Positions 29,475 through 37,217 are shown, numbered from the stretch's first letter. The stretch: 64,000 bases of DNA from Kordia sp. TARA_039_SRF (GCA_006383075.2 SMNH02000009.1:1-64000), one strand, 5' to 3'. Made by a program: numbers and translations. The notes: generated by a model not told the origin, from the sequence alone.

Positions 29475-29636
29475 TTAACAATTATCACAACTTTGATAAG
29501 GTTCACAACTCATACCTTGCCAAGAAACTATTGGGGAGGTTGGTTTTGTAGTCCATCCGCCTTTTAGGTTTTTATTTTCAAGACTAGAAATAGCTACTTT
29601 TTGCAGTTTTAATGTTTTAAAATTCTTTTTTTTCAT
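29475..29636 (-). CDS. RiPP precursor peptide (bacteroidetal class I lanthipeptide-type leader)
   Basis: 53 residues. The leader starts MKKKNFKTLKLQK and ends with Gly26-Gly27, the usual double-glycine cleavage site. The core (28-53) holds Thr/Ser residues and three Cys at the C-terminus (SCEPYQSCDNC). The leader matches that of the peptide at 50342-50536 in length and pattern. No lanthionine synthetase, radical-SAM enzyme or GG-peptidase transporter is in this window, so it would have to be modified in trans. The modification type is inferred from leader similarity only. Confidence 0.75.
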   Translation of the reverse strand: MKKKNFKTLKLQKVAISSLENKNLKGGWTTKPTSPIVSWQGMSCEPYQSCDNC

Positions 29637-29755
29637 AATATATAAGGTTAAATTCTTTCTTAAACTTAAGAAAAAGCTTATTATTTAATTTATGGTAAAA
29701 CCATAAATTAAATAACCTTATAACTACTTAACTCTTTTGTTATAGCATGTATTTT

Positions 29756-30559
29756 TTAATTTTTCTGTCGTAAGGCATTTTCTAGCAGCACTATCTTACT
29801 CTCTAAATCGTGCAATCTATCATATACATCTACAGGTTCTGGCATTTGTTTGGAAGCAAACATCGTTACGTACCAAACTTCCATAACTTCTTCTGCATTG
29901 ATGGTATATGTTGGATAGTTTCCATCTTTATTATCAGACTTTAAGATAAGTTTTCCGCGTTCTTCTATTCTATTAATGACACGTTTTAGTACAATTCCAT
30001 CGTTTCGGCTTACAATCACATACACACGACCATCTTTGATATCGCTTAAATCTTCCACATATTTCCCAAATACCAAGTCGCCATCAAAAAAAGTTCGCAC
30101 CATCGAGTTTCCTTGTACTTCAAAACAGCGATACGTTCCATTTGTTAAATGCGGCATACTAAACGAAGGCAATGTTTCAATATAATCGGCATCGCCATAT
30201 CCATCTAAATATCCTGCGCGTGCTTTGATGGGAACATACACTACATTTTCTTCTCCTTCTTGATTTACCGCAACTACTTGTGGAATTCCAGCATATGTTT
30301 GAAGTTCTGCTTTGTTCGATTTAAACATTTGTGAGCTTTTACCAAATAAATAATCTGGATTGATGTCAAACTCGTTGATAATGCTTGTTAGTAAATCATA
30401 GCCTGGTTTTGTTCTTTTTCTGGAACCATCAGGTTGTGGTCTTCCATTGGTAATACTATCAATGGTAGTACTTGTGACACCGATTCGTTTGGAAAAAGAA
30501 TTATTATTGAGTCGAAAATGATCTATGATTTCCTTTATTTTTTCATGTATTCCTTCCAT
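29756..30559 (-). CDS. Phage-type repressor: XRE helix-turn-helix plus S24 (LexA-like) peptidase
   Basis: 267 residues. An N-terminal helix-turn-helix (about 15-65; NSFSKRIGVTSTTIDSITNG) is followed by an S24 peptidase domain. The domain has a candidate Ala-Gly autocleavage site (KARAGYLDG), the nucleophile Ser in VQGNSMVRTFFDGD, and the general-base Lys in GIVLKRV. The C-terminus is a short coiled coil (DLESKIVLLENAL). The family represses lytic promoters and is inactivated by RecA-stimulated self-cleavage. It is divergent from a promoter with repeated 11-bp motifs, with an inverted motif copy 19 bp before its own start codon, suggesting autoregulation. Confidence 0.9.
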   Translation of the reverse strand: MEGIHEKIKEIIDHFRLNNNSFSKRIGVTSTTIDSITNGRPQPDGSRKRTKPGYDLLTSIINEFDINPDYLFGKSSQMFKSNKAELQTYAGIPQVVAVNQEGEENVVYVPIKARAGYLDGYGDADYIETLPSFSMPHLTNGTYRCFEVQGNSMVRTFFDGDLVFGKYVEDLSDIKDGRVYVIVSRNDGIVLKRVINRIEERGKLILKSDNKDGNYPTYTINAEEVMEVWYVTMFASKQMPEPVDVYDRLHDLESKIVLLENALRQKN

Positions 30560-30577
30560 ATATAGCTCCGATATTTA

Positions 30578-30651
30578 AACATTTTACAAATTATTTCTGT
30601 TTTATGTTTGAATTAATCTGTAATTTGTTTATATTTGTACTGTAATTTGTT
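30578..30651 (+). promoter_or_regulatory. Putative repressor-controlled promoter with phased 11-bp repeats (site 1)
   Basis: Direct repeats of the motif TGTAATATGTT occur at 30598-30608 (TGTTTTATGTT), 30619-30629 and 30641-30651 (both TGTAATTTGTT), 21 and 22 bp apart. A -7 box TATATTTG lies at 30630-30637 and a TTTG at 30607-30610, 19 bp upstream of it. An inverted copy (TGTAAAATGTT on the minus strand) covers 30578-30588, just ahead of the S24 gene. Function as an operator is inferred. Confidence 0.65.
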
Positions 30652-30827
30652 GCTAATATACGAATTTTTATTGAAAATCAAACATTTGTGAGGATATTTG
30701 TCGGTTTTATTCTTCATAAATACAAAAAAAGCGATACAATATAGACTGGCGGTTACGTATTTGAATGCTAAAATTCACATACGCTTTTTTAAAAAAGTAG
30801 AATAATAATAACACATAAAATAGTACC

Positions 30828-30983
30828 ATGAAAAGAAGTAAAGAGCTATTAGACAAAAGAAAGAAATTCATTCACAGCTACGTAGAAGACAATTCTGCAA
30901 AGCAAATGAAAGTCATCATCAACGAATTAGTGGATAGACTGTTCATTTCGGAAAAGACGATATACAATATTTTAAAACAATAG
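30828..30983 (+). CDS. Small HTH-like protein
   Basis: 51 residues starting MKRSKELLDKRKKFIHSYVE and ending in RLFISEKTIYNILKQ. The C-terminal half looks like a single helix-turn-helix of the phage/transposase type. It is the first open frame after repressor-controlled promoter site 1. Preceded by A-rich sequence and no clear Shine-Dalgarno, as usual in this phylum. It may be a small DNA-binding regulator; no family recognised. Confidence 0.6.
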   Translation: MKRSKELLDKRKKFIHSYVEDNSAKQMKVIINELVDRLFISEKTIYNILKQ

Positions 30984-31155
30984 GAAGCTAGTCACTCAAA
31001 CGTATTAAAATATGTATAGCTGGAAAGCTCCTTTTCTAATAAGGAGTTTTCCTCTTCAAAAAAATACAAACATATCCTGCAGTGAATACGCTTATTGTAG
31101 TATGAAAAAGTTCTTAGGGTTAGTTATTCATATTCATCACTACACTACGTATTCA

Positions 31156-31187
31156 AAAAATCCCTTCGCGTAAGGGATTTTTTTTCA
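31156..31187 (+). terminator. Terminator or attenuator ahead of the tail-collar gene
   Basis: Stem AAATCCCTT/AAGGGATTT with a CGCGT loop and a T run. It lies 30 bp before the tail-collar start codon, downstream of promoter site 1. A weaker hairpin (CTCCTT/AAGGAG) lies at 31029-31047. Confidence 0.7.
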
Positions 31188-31216
31188 GCTTAACATTTAT
31201 TAAAAACATACAAATC

Positions 31217-31891
31217 ATGAAAAAATCAATTCAAGAATTAAAATCCTATTTTGAAACAGGAGACAAACCGACAGAAGCACAATATAAAGACTTGTTAGAT
31301 AGTTTAGCTATGCCAATGATTGGAGAAATTAAAACAGTGAGTTTTGCTACTGTTCCAAGTGGTTGGGCAGCTTGTAATGGGCAATTATTAAATATTGCTG
31401 AACACGACGTGTTATTCAGTTTGATAGGAACTACCTATGGCGGTGATGGCACCACCACATTTGCATTGCCAAATTTGCAAGGAAAAACCATGATTCATAA
31501 CGATTCAAATTTTGCATTAGGTCAATCCGGAGGAATTTCTGAAAATACATTAACGGAAGATCAATTACCAGCGCACAATCATGCAGTTGGAAATTTGGCG
31601 GCTTCTCACAACTTAACAGGAACAGTGAAAGTTAACGAAGAAGATGGTGAATCAGAAGATCCACAAAACAAAAATTTTGGAGTTTTTACTGGTTCTATAC
31701 CTGATTTTATATACAATCCATACATCAACGATAAGTTAATGGCAGCAGACAACGTTCAAATTGATGGAGGTGTAACACTTTCAGGAAGTACTTCACAAAC
31801 AGGAAGCGGAACTCCTGTTAACAATATGCAACCGTATGTATCAGTCAATACAATTATTGCCCTAGAAGGAATTGATCCTTTAGCAAGTTAA
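31217..31891 (+). CDS. Phage tail-collar domain protein (tail-fibre/MdpB-like)
   Basis: 224 residues. An N-terminal ~30-residue module (LKSYFETGDKPTEAQYKDLL) is shared with the protein at 33129-33725. A tail-collar domain follows: IGEIKTVSFATVPSGWAACNGQLL, LIGTTYGGDGTTTFALPNLQG. Then comes the usual QLPAHNHAV motif and a C-terminal PYVSVNTIIALEG. Such proteins tip phage tails or phage-derived injection devices. It is preceded by a terminator-like hairpin and followed by promoter site 2. Confidence 0.88.
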   Translation: MKKSIQELKSYFETGDKPTEAQYKDLLDSLAMPMIGEIKTVSFATVPSGWAACNGQLLNIAEHDVLFSLIGTTYGGDGTTTFALPNLQGKTMIHNDSNFALGQSGGISENTLTEDQLPAHNHAVGNLAASHNLTGTVKVNEEDGESEDPQNKNFGVFTGSIPDFIYNPYINDKLMAADNVQIDGGVTLSGSTSQTGSGTPVNNMQPYVSVNTIIALEGIDPLAS

Positions 31892-31946
31892 ATTTACCTG
31901 TAAAAAAGCGTATTCAAACAAAAAGCAGAAAAAAATAAAAGAATTT

Positions 31947-31987
31947 TGTAATATGTTTGTTTTATATTGTAATATGTTTTATATTTG
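31947..31987 (+). promoter_or_regulatory. Putative repressor-controlled promoter with phased 11-bp repeats (site 2)
   Basis: Exact TGTAATATGTT at 31947-31957 and 31968-31978, 21 bp apart. TTTG at 31956-31959 (-33 candidate) lies 20 bp from the -7 box TATATTTG at 31980-31987. It drives toward the endolysin-holin-fibre operon. Confidence 0.7.
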
Positions 31988-32001
31988 AACTCGCTTTTCT
32001 A

Positions 32002-32124
32002 ATGAACAGTACATCATTTTGTACGATTCGTATATTAAAATACACTGTTGAGAAGAATCTTATAAGCATGCAAAGCCCTATTCTGGTTAAGAAAAATACA
32101 AAAATAAAGTTGCATCAAATCTAA
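32002..32124 (+). CDS. Possible short leader peptide
   Basis: A 40-codon frame starting with the first ATG 14 bp after the -7 box of promoter site 2. It has a basic composition and no recognised motif. It could be a leader peptide or chance; the remaining leader to 32270 shows no other gene. Confidence 0.25.
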   Translation: MNSTSFCTIRILKYTVEKNLISMQSPILVKKNTKIKLHQI

Positions 32125-32270
32125 GTTTTTTATTCTCAAATTAAATTCCAACATTTTCATGAATATATAAACCACGCACTGATTATTCAGTAGCGAAGGC
32201 ACTGCTTTTGTTCTTTTTTGAAATGATAAAAAGTAGCAGTATTGCCAAATATTAAAAAAAAATTGAAACT

Positions 32271-32705
32271 ATGAGCTTAATTCAAAAGGCATTATCTCAA
32301 TACGGAGTTACAGAGGTTGACGGTAAAGCAGATAATCCCCAAATTATACGATATTTTGAAATTATAGGATTTGATGGTAGCAAACTACAAGATGAAACTG
32401 CTTGGTGTAGTGCATTTGTGAATTGGGTTGCTAAAACGGAAAACTATACATACAGCGGAAAATTAAATGCTAGGAGTTGGTTGAATGTCGGTGAATCTAC
32501 CGCATCGCCCAAACAAGGAGATATTGTTGTGCTATGGCGCGAATCTCCAAGTAGTTGGAAAGGTCATGTCGGATTTTTTGTAAAGCAAACAAAACGATAT
32601 GTATACATTTTAGGAGGCAATCAAAACAATAGAGTTTCTATTAAAGCGTATCCTAAAAATAGAGTATTAGATTACCGGAAACTAGTAAAGCATGGAGAAA
32701 TTTAA
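32271..32705 (+). CDS. Endolysin-like peptidoglycan hydrolase (TIGR02594/CHAP-like)
   Basis: 144 residues with the cysteine/histidine amidase pattern. It has IRYFEIIG, then TAWCSAFVNWVAK with the catalytic Cys at about residue 45. Next come PKQGDIVVLWRESPSSWKGHVGFFV with the catalytic His, and the acidic/amide GGNQNNRV motif. No signal peptide is seen, as expected for a holin-dependent phage endolysin. Its last 14 bp overlap the holin-like gene. Confidence 0.85.
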   Translation: MSLIQKALSQYGVTEVDGKADNPQIIRYFEIIGFDGSKLQDETAWCSAFVNWVAKTENYTYSGKLNARSWLNVGESTASPKQGDIVVLWRESPSSWKGHVGFFVKQTKRYVYILGGNQNNRVSIKAYPKNRVLDYRKLVKHGEI

Positions 32706-33132
32706 ACCGTATTTATTTTGGTTATTTACCTTAATTGCACCTATTATTTCTGTAATGTTAACTGTTGGTTTTTTAATCGTTGTTGATTTTATCACAGAAT
32801 CGTATGCTGGAATTAAGAAAAATATTCCTATTTCAAGCGAGCGTATTGGAAATACCATTTCAAAATTTTTCATTTATAATCTAGTGGTGTTATCTGCTTT
32901 TTTAATGGAAAAATATATTGTAAATGAAATTCCCTTTATGCGCATTATTGCTGGATTTATAGCAATTGCTGAAATTAAATCCATTATGGAAAATTTTAAT
33001 AACATCTATGGTATTGACCCTTTTAAAGCTTTGATAAATTTAATCAAAAAGAAGGCACATATCAATTTTGAAGATACCATAGAACATCTTGTGAATAATT
33101 CTGAACAAGATCAAAAAAATCAAAAAAAATGA
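32692..33132 (+). CDS. Holin-like membrane protein
   Basis: 146 residues with two or three TM helices in the first 85 residues (LFWLFTLIAPIISVMLTVGF, FFIYNLVVLSAFLM, MRIIAGFIAIAEI), followed by a charged cytoplasmic tail. The layout resembles the phage_holin_4 class. Its gene overlaps the endolysin by 14 bp and the following fibre gene by an ATGA, a compact lysis cassette. The holin assignment rests on topology and context. Confidence 0.7.
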   Translation: MEKFKPYLFWLFTLIAPIISVMLTVGFLIVVDFITESYAGIKKNIPISSERIGNTISKFFIYNLVVLSAFLMEKYIVNEIPFMRIIAGFIAIAEIKSIMENFNNIYGIDPFKALINLIKKKAHINFEDTIEHLVNNSEQDQKNQKK

Positions 33133-33725
33133 AACAATCATTAGAAACATTAAAATCTTATTTCGAAACTGGTGACAAACCAACGCAAGGGCAGTATGAA
33201 AATCTACTAGATAGCTTGGTGCATGTTAATTTAGTCCCTGTTCCCGTTCATACAGCAGAAGCATCTTCTAATTATGCAAGTGCTGCGTACAGTCCTATTT
33301 TTCCATTTAGCAATAGTATACAACCAAAATCAGGATTTACCAACTATCATTGGTTAAGTGATCCAGGACAAACAACCAATCAGCGTTTGTGCATTTACTT
33401 TAAAAACCCATGTAGCATTTCAAAATTTATCTACATAAATGCAGGACAAAACGCTACCTCTAAAGGCGGTATTAAAACCTGTAGAATGTATGGTATGACT
33501 GAAAGAATGATGTATGCTACCACGCATGGAACCATTGTTCCTGAAATGACAGATGTATTATTTAGTGGGGATTTAGATCAATATACTGAAAGCCAGTTTG
33601 ATAACGGTGGCGTAAGTGTCGAAATTCCAAAAACGCCTGTAATTTATGGAATCATATTAGATATGGACGATAAACACAGCGGAGAAGCATACATTGGTTT
33701 AAAATCAATGAGTTTCTACCAATAA
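33129..33725 (+). CDS. Putative tail-fibre/adhesin protein with shared N-terminal module
   Basis: 198 residues. N-terminus SLETLKSYFETGDKPTQGQ followed by YENLLDSL is nearly the same as in the tail-collar protein at 31217. The rest is unrelated and looks like a beta-sandwich of the discoidin/galactose-binding type (for example RLCIYFKNPCSISKFIYI and AYIGLKSMSFYQ). This suggests a common docking end with exchangeable binding domains. Start ATG overlaps the holin stop (ATGA). Confidence 0.6.
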   Translation: MKQSLETLKSYFETGDKPTQGQYENLLDSLVHVNLVPVPVHTAEASSNYASAAYSPIFPFSNSIQPKSGFTNYHWLSDPGQTTNQRLCIYFKNPCSISKFIYINAGQNATSKGGIKTCRMYGMTERMMYATTHGTIVPEMTDVLFSGDLDQYTESQFDNGGVSVEIPKTPVIYGIILDMDDKHSGEAYIGLKSMSFYQ

Positions 33726-33754
33726 TTTCCACTCAATATTGTAGAATAATTACG

Positions 33755-33785
33755 GAGCCTTTGTTATAAGCAAAGGCTCTTTTTT
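33755..33785 (+). terminator. Rho-independent terminator of the lysis/fibre operon
   Basis: Stem GAGCCTTT/AAAGGCTC followed by six T, 29 bp after the fibre stop codon. Confidence 0.8.
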
Positions 33786-33798
33786 ACCTGTAAAAATC

Positions 33799-33990
33799 AT
33801 GAAAAAAATACATTTATCAACCGATCGCATATTACTAATTATGATAGCACTTTTGCTTTGGTATAGCGCTTTACTGAAAGCCTGCGAAAGTGATAGTGAC
33901 GTAAGTTTAGAACCCAAAATAAGTATGGTAAAAGAAATTGTTTCGCACGCAAATTTACATCGCAAAGGAATCCGTAGAAAAAGACGATAG
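33799..33990 (+). CDS. Small membrane or lipoprotein-like protein, unknown
   Basis: 63 residues: basic start, one hydrophobic stretch (ILLIMIALLLWYSALLKAC), then an acidic segment and a very basic C-terminus (HRKGIRRKRR). The Cys after the hydrophobic stretch could be a lipid-attachment site but the lipobox is poor. Its place after a lysis cassette would suit a spanin-like role, which is only a guess. It lies just behind the terminator, so its promoter is unclear. Confidence 0.45.
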   Translation: MKKIHLSTDRILLIMIALLLWYSALLKACESDSDVSLEPKISMVKEIVSHANLHRKGIRRKRR

Positions 33991-34006
33991 TTCCCCCTAA
34001 TAGTTA

Positions 34007-34318
34007 TCAAATTGAAAACAACAACATAATAATTAATACAATCAATACGAATGTTAAAAACTCAAAGACAAACGGTTTTCTCTTAAATTTTTCCAATGTA
34101 TTGAGGGTTTCTTCTGATTCTTTCTCTTTCAAGCATTCATTGACATGCTCTACAAAAGGCAAATCTTTTTCTTGAAAAAAATACTCTGTAAACTTTGAAT
34201 CGGGAATTTCTCTTTTTACAAAATCAATTTGTTGTTGTTTTAATGCATTATCAAAAAAAACCTCTGCTTCATCATTCGTGAATAATTTAAAATAACGCTC
34301 TAAGTTTACTTTTTTCAT
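34007..34318 (-). CDS. Tail-anchored protein of unknown function
   Basis: 103 residues: charged soluble part (1-80) starting MKKVNLERYFKLFTNDEAE, then one C-terminal TM helix (about 83-102). This is the topology of tail-anchored membrane proteins. No family recognised. Divergent from rnpA with a 73-bp gap. Confidence 0.65.
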   Translation of the reverse strand: MKKVNLERYFKLFTNDEAEVFFDNALKQQQIDFVKREIPDSKFTEYFFQEKDLPFVEHVNECLKEKESEETLNTLEKFKRKPFVFEFLTFVLIVLIIMLLFSI

Positions 34319-34391
34319 TTGCGGTCAATGTCTTATAAAGATACGAATTACAATCTTATTTTCTATTTTTACCGAGATTCAATACATATAC

Positions 34392-34784
34392 ATGAAGTAT
34401 CGTTTTCCGAAAGAAGAAAAATTAAAAAGTAAAAAATGCGTAGAACTCCTTTTTAATGAAGGAGCTGCCGTAACAAAATTTCCGTTACGCCTTGTTTATA
34501 TTGCGACCGATTTACCCAAAGACGTTCCCGTACAAGCTGGTGTTTCTGTGGCGAAAAGACGGTTTAAAAAAGCGGTAACTCGCAATCATATTAAAAGATT
34601 GATGCGAGAAGCCTATCGTTTGCATAAAAATGAGGTTTTTAACAGAATATCAACATCCTATGCTTTCATGTTTTTGTATATTGGAAAACAAGAACCTACT
34701 TTTGAAGAAGTAGAAACTTCAATGGTTCGATTGTTGGAAAAGTTTATCGAAAAAATTGATGCAACAAATACGCTTAAAGACTAG
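34392..34784 (+). CDS. rnpA: Ribonuclease P protein component
   Basis: 130 residues. The family signature is visible as VSVAKRRFKKAVTRNHIKRLMREAYR (given in parts: KAVTRNHIKRLMREAYR is the conserved RNR motif). The N-terminus has the usual FPKEEKLKSKKCVELLF. It helps the catalytic RNA mature tRNA 5' ends. Upstream of the S41 peptidase gene, a common flavobacterial arrangement. Confidence 0.95.
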   Translation: MKYRFPKEEKLKSKKCVELLFNEGAAVTKFPLRLVYIATDLPKDVPVQAGVSVAKRRFKKAVTRNHIKRLMREAYRLHKNEVFNRISTSYAFMFLYIGKQEPTFEEVETSMVRLLEKFIEKIDATNTLKD

Positions 34785-34826
34785 TTATATAAAAGTTATC
34801 TTGTTAACTATTAATGAAGTAAAAAG

Positions 34827-36464
34827 ATGAAGAAACTGTTAAAAAAACGAATTATTATTCCCGTATTGGCAATCACATTGCTATTTGGTGCGGTTGGATT
34901 TAAAAGTGATTTCTTTGAAATTGCCAAGCAAATTGAAATATTCACAACCATGTTTAAACAATTAAACATGAACTATGTAGACGAAACTAATCCTGCAGAA
35001 TTGATGGACGATGCCATTAAAGAAATGCTGAACGATTTAGATCCGTATACAAAATTCTACAACGAACAAGATGTAGAAGCTGCCAAAATCCGAAATGCCG
35101 GTGAATACTCTGGAATTGGCGCTTCTATCCGTAGAAACAAAAATAAAATTACCATCATTGAACCTTACAAAGGATATCCAGCAGACAAAGCAGGCTTGAA
35201 AGCGGGCGACGAAATCATTAAAATTGACGATATCGTCATTGCTAATTTTAAAGAAGATACAGGCGAATTGTTAAAAGGTGCTGCCAACAGCAAAATAAAT
35301 ATTGTATACAAACGTCAAGGAAAAGAATACGAAACGGAATTGACACGAAGCAAAGTAGCAGTAGATGCGGTTCCTTTTTATAAAATGATTGATGACAAAA
35401 CGGGTTATATCGTCTTGGCGAAATTCAACAAAAAAGCTAGTGCTCAAACCAAAGATGCTTTGGAAAGATTGAAAGAAGACGGCGCAGAACGCATTGTGCT
35501 CGATTTACGCGGAAACCCTGGCGGATTATTACGAGAATCTATTGCTATTGTTAACTTATTTGTGCCAAAAGGCGAAGTTATCGTTACTACAAAATCGAAA
35601 GTAAAAAAATACAACAGAACGTATAAAACTAGAAAACAACCTGTAGATACGGAAATTCCGCTCGTAGTTTTGGTAAATGGAAAAAGTGCTTCTGCAAGTG
35701 AAATTGTTTCTGGAGCTTTGCAAGACTTAGATAGAGCCGTTGTTATTGGCGCGCGTAGTTTTGGAAAAGGTTTGGTGCAACAACCAAAAAAACTCACCTA
35801 CGGAACACAATTAAAAGTGACGATTTCAAGATATTATACACCTTCAGGACGTTGTATTCAGGCGTTGGATTATTGGAATAGGGACGAAAATGGAAACGCT
35901 GTTCGTACGAGCGAAAAAGATTATAATGCTTTTAAAACGAAAAAAGGAAGAACTGTATATGATGGTGGTGGAATCAATCCTGATATTGTAATTGCTTCTC
36001 AAAAAACAAGCGATTTTACACGTGCTTTGGTCGGAAATTTGGCAGTTTTCAATTACGCAACCGAATATTACAACAAAAATACGTTTGCCACTATGAATGA
36101 TTTCTCTGCGGATGCGATTGATTATGAAACGTTCAAAGAAAATATGGAAGCTTCTGGCATGGACTTTTACGAAACCAACACCGAAAGAGAGCTCAAAAAA
36201 ATCATGAGTACGCAAGAAGCAACCGATTTTGGTAACGAGGTTTCAAAAGAATACAAAGAACTATTGGAATCTATTCAACAAAGCAAATTAGACGCTCTAG
36301 ACACCTATAAAGAACAAATTGAGGTAGAACTTCAAAACGAAATTTTAAAGCGTTATTTCTATCGTGAAGGCATGTACGAGTATCAACTAACTCATGATGA
36401 AGCTATCAAAAAAGCTACAGAGGTTTTAGCAAATACTACGGAGTACAATCGTATTTTAAACTAG
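34827..36464 (+). CDS. S41 family C-terminal processing peptidase (CtpA/Prc-like)
   Basis: 545 residues: N-terminal signal/anchor (about 8-24), a PDZ domain (about 95-170; GIGASIRRN, ADKAGLKAGDEIIKIDD), and the S41 catalytic domain. The latter has the nucleophile region NGKSASASEIVSGALQD and the general-base Lys in ARSFGKGLVQ. A helical C-terminal region follows. It cleaves proteins from their C-termini in the periplasm. Confidence 0.94.
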   Translation: MKKLLKKRIIIPVLAITLLFGAVGFKSDFFEIAKQIEIFTTMFKQLNMNYVDETNPAELMDDAIKEMLNDLDPYTKFYNEQDVEAAKIRNAGEYSGIGASIRRNKNKITIIEPYKGYPADKAGLKAGDEIIKIDDIVIANFKEDTGELLKGAANSKINIVYKRQGKEYETELTRSKVAVDAVPFYKMIDDKTGYIVLAKFNKKASAQTKDALERLKEDGAERIVLDLRGNPGGLLRESIAIVNLFVPKGEVIVTTKSKVKKYNRTYKTRKQPVDTEIPLVVLVNGKSASASEIVSGALQDLDRAVVIGARSFGKGLVQQPKKLTYGTQLKVTISRYYTPSGRCIQALDYWNRDENGNAVRTSEKDYNAFKTKKGRTVYDGGGINPDIVIASQKTSDFTRALVGNLAVFNYATEYYNKNTFATMNDFSADAIDYETFKENMEASGMDFYETNTERELKKIMSTQEATDFGNEVSKEYKELLESIQQSKLDALDTYKEQIEVELQNEILKRYFYREGMYEYQLTHDEAIKKATEVLANTTEYNRILN

Positions 36465-36474
36465 AAAAATAACC

Positions 36475-36918
36475 TTATCGAATCATAGCAATGTGCGGAA
36501 TACCATCTTCAAGGTATTCCGTTCCTATTTGTGTAAATCCGTGTGCGTTGTAAAACTTTCGCAAATAGGTTTGTGCCGAAATTTTAATGGCTTCTGTGTG
36601 ATAATGTGTTTTAATCGCTGCAATAGAAGCTTTTATAATTTCATGTCCATAACCGAACGCACGTGCATCTTTTGAAACCACTACTCTACCGATACTAGCT
36701 TTTTCAAAATAATCGCCTGCATCAAACAAACGTGTATAGGCAACAATCTTTCCGTTTTCGTCATTGCCAACTACATGAAGTGCTTTTCTATCTTTCCCAT
36801 CTACATCTTGATACACACAATCTTGCTCCACTACAAAAACTTCGCTTCGTAGTTGGAGTACATCGTACAATTCATCAATAGTAAAGGCTTCAAAGGGTTT
36901 CACAGTTATGGTAAGCAT
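36475..36918 (-). CDS. GNAT family N-acetyltransferase (ElaA-like)
   Basis: 147 residues, start MLTITVKPFEAFT; five more in-frame codons exist upstream. ElaA-type features: LYDVLQLRSEVFVVEQDCVY near the N-terminus, IGRVVVSKDARAFGYGHEII (acetyl-CoA loop), and FYNAHGFTQIGTEYLEDGI near the end. Acceptor substrate unknown. Confidence 0.88.
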   Translation of the reverse strand: MLTITVKPFEAFTIDELYDVLQLRSEVFVVEQDCVYQDVDGKDRKALHVVGNDENGKIVAYTRLFDAGDYFEKASIGRVVVSKDARAFGYGHEIIKASIAAIKTHYHTEAIKISAQTYLRKFYNAHGFTQIGTEYLEDGIPHIAMIR

Positions 36919-36971
36919 ACAATCAAAAATCAATTAAAAAAGAAACTACAGGAACATTTTACATAAAATAC

Positions 36972-37012
36972 TGTAAAATGATTCCTAAGTATTGTAATAT
37001 GTTATATATTTG
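36972..37012 (+). promoter_or_regulatory. Putative repressor-controlled promoter with phased 11-bp repeats (site 3)
   Basis: TGTAAAATGAT at 36972-36982 and TGTAATATGTT at 36993-37003, again 21 bp apart, with the -7 box TATATTTG at 37005-37012. It points toward the 1147-residue protein gene. Confidence 0.65.
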
Positions 37013-37051
37013 TGTTGTTATTTTAGCATAAAGCTACAAAATAAAGCAATA

Positions 37052-37207
37052 ATGGCTAATAATACGAATCTTTTTTATTTTGTCTAAACACAATTCAAAC
37101 ATTTGATTGAATTACAGGTAGCACAAAAATTAGTTTTTAATCGTACAAATGCAGTACTGTCATTAGAAAAGCGGCAACAGTTTATGCAAACATATTTAAA
37201 CGATTAA
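37052..37207 (+). pseudogene. Possible small gene interrupted by one stop codon
   Basis: From the ATG at 37052 the frame is open to 37207 except for one TAA after 11 codons. The second part (TQFKHLIELQVAQKLVF onward) ends in LSLEKRQQFMQTYLND, which resembles part of the 51-residue protein at 30828 (LLDKRKKFIHSYVED). It sits between promoter site 3 and the large gene, as the 51-residue gene sits after site 1. Low certainty. Confidence 0.3.
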
Positions 37208-37217
37208 AATTAAAAAG

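Noticed and set aside
30598-30651. Plasmid-type iterons at 30.6 kb
   Set aside because: Only two to three copies, overlapping a -7 box, recurring at two more promoters; no replication protein gene. Promoter operators fit better.
33750-34010. 86-codon reverse frame over 33799-33990
   Set aside because: Overlaps the terminator and the better-placed plus-strand small gene; no upstream signal.
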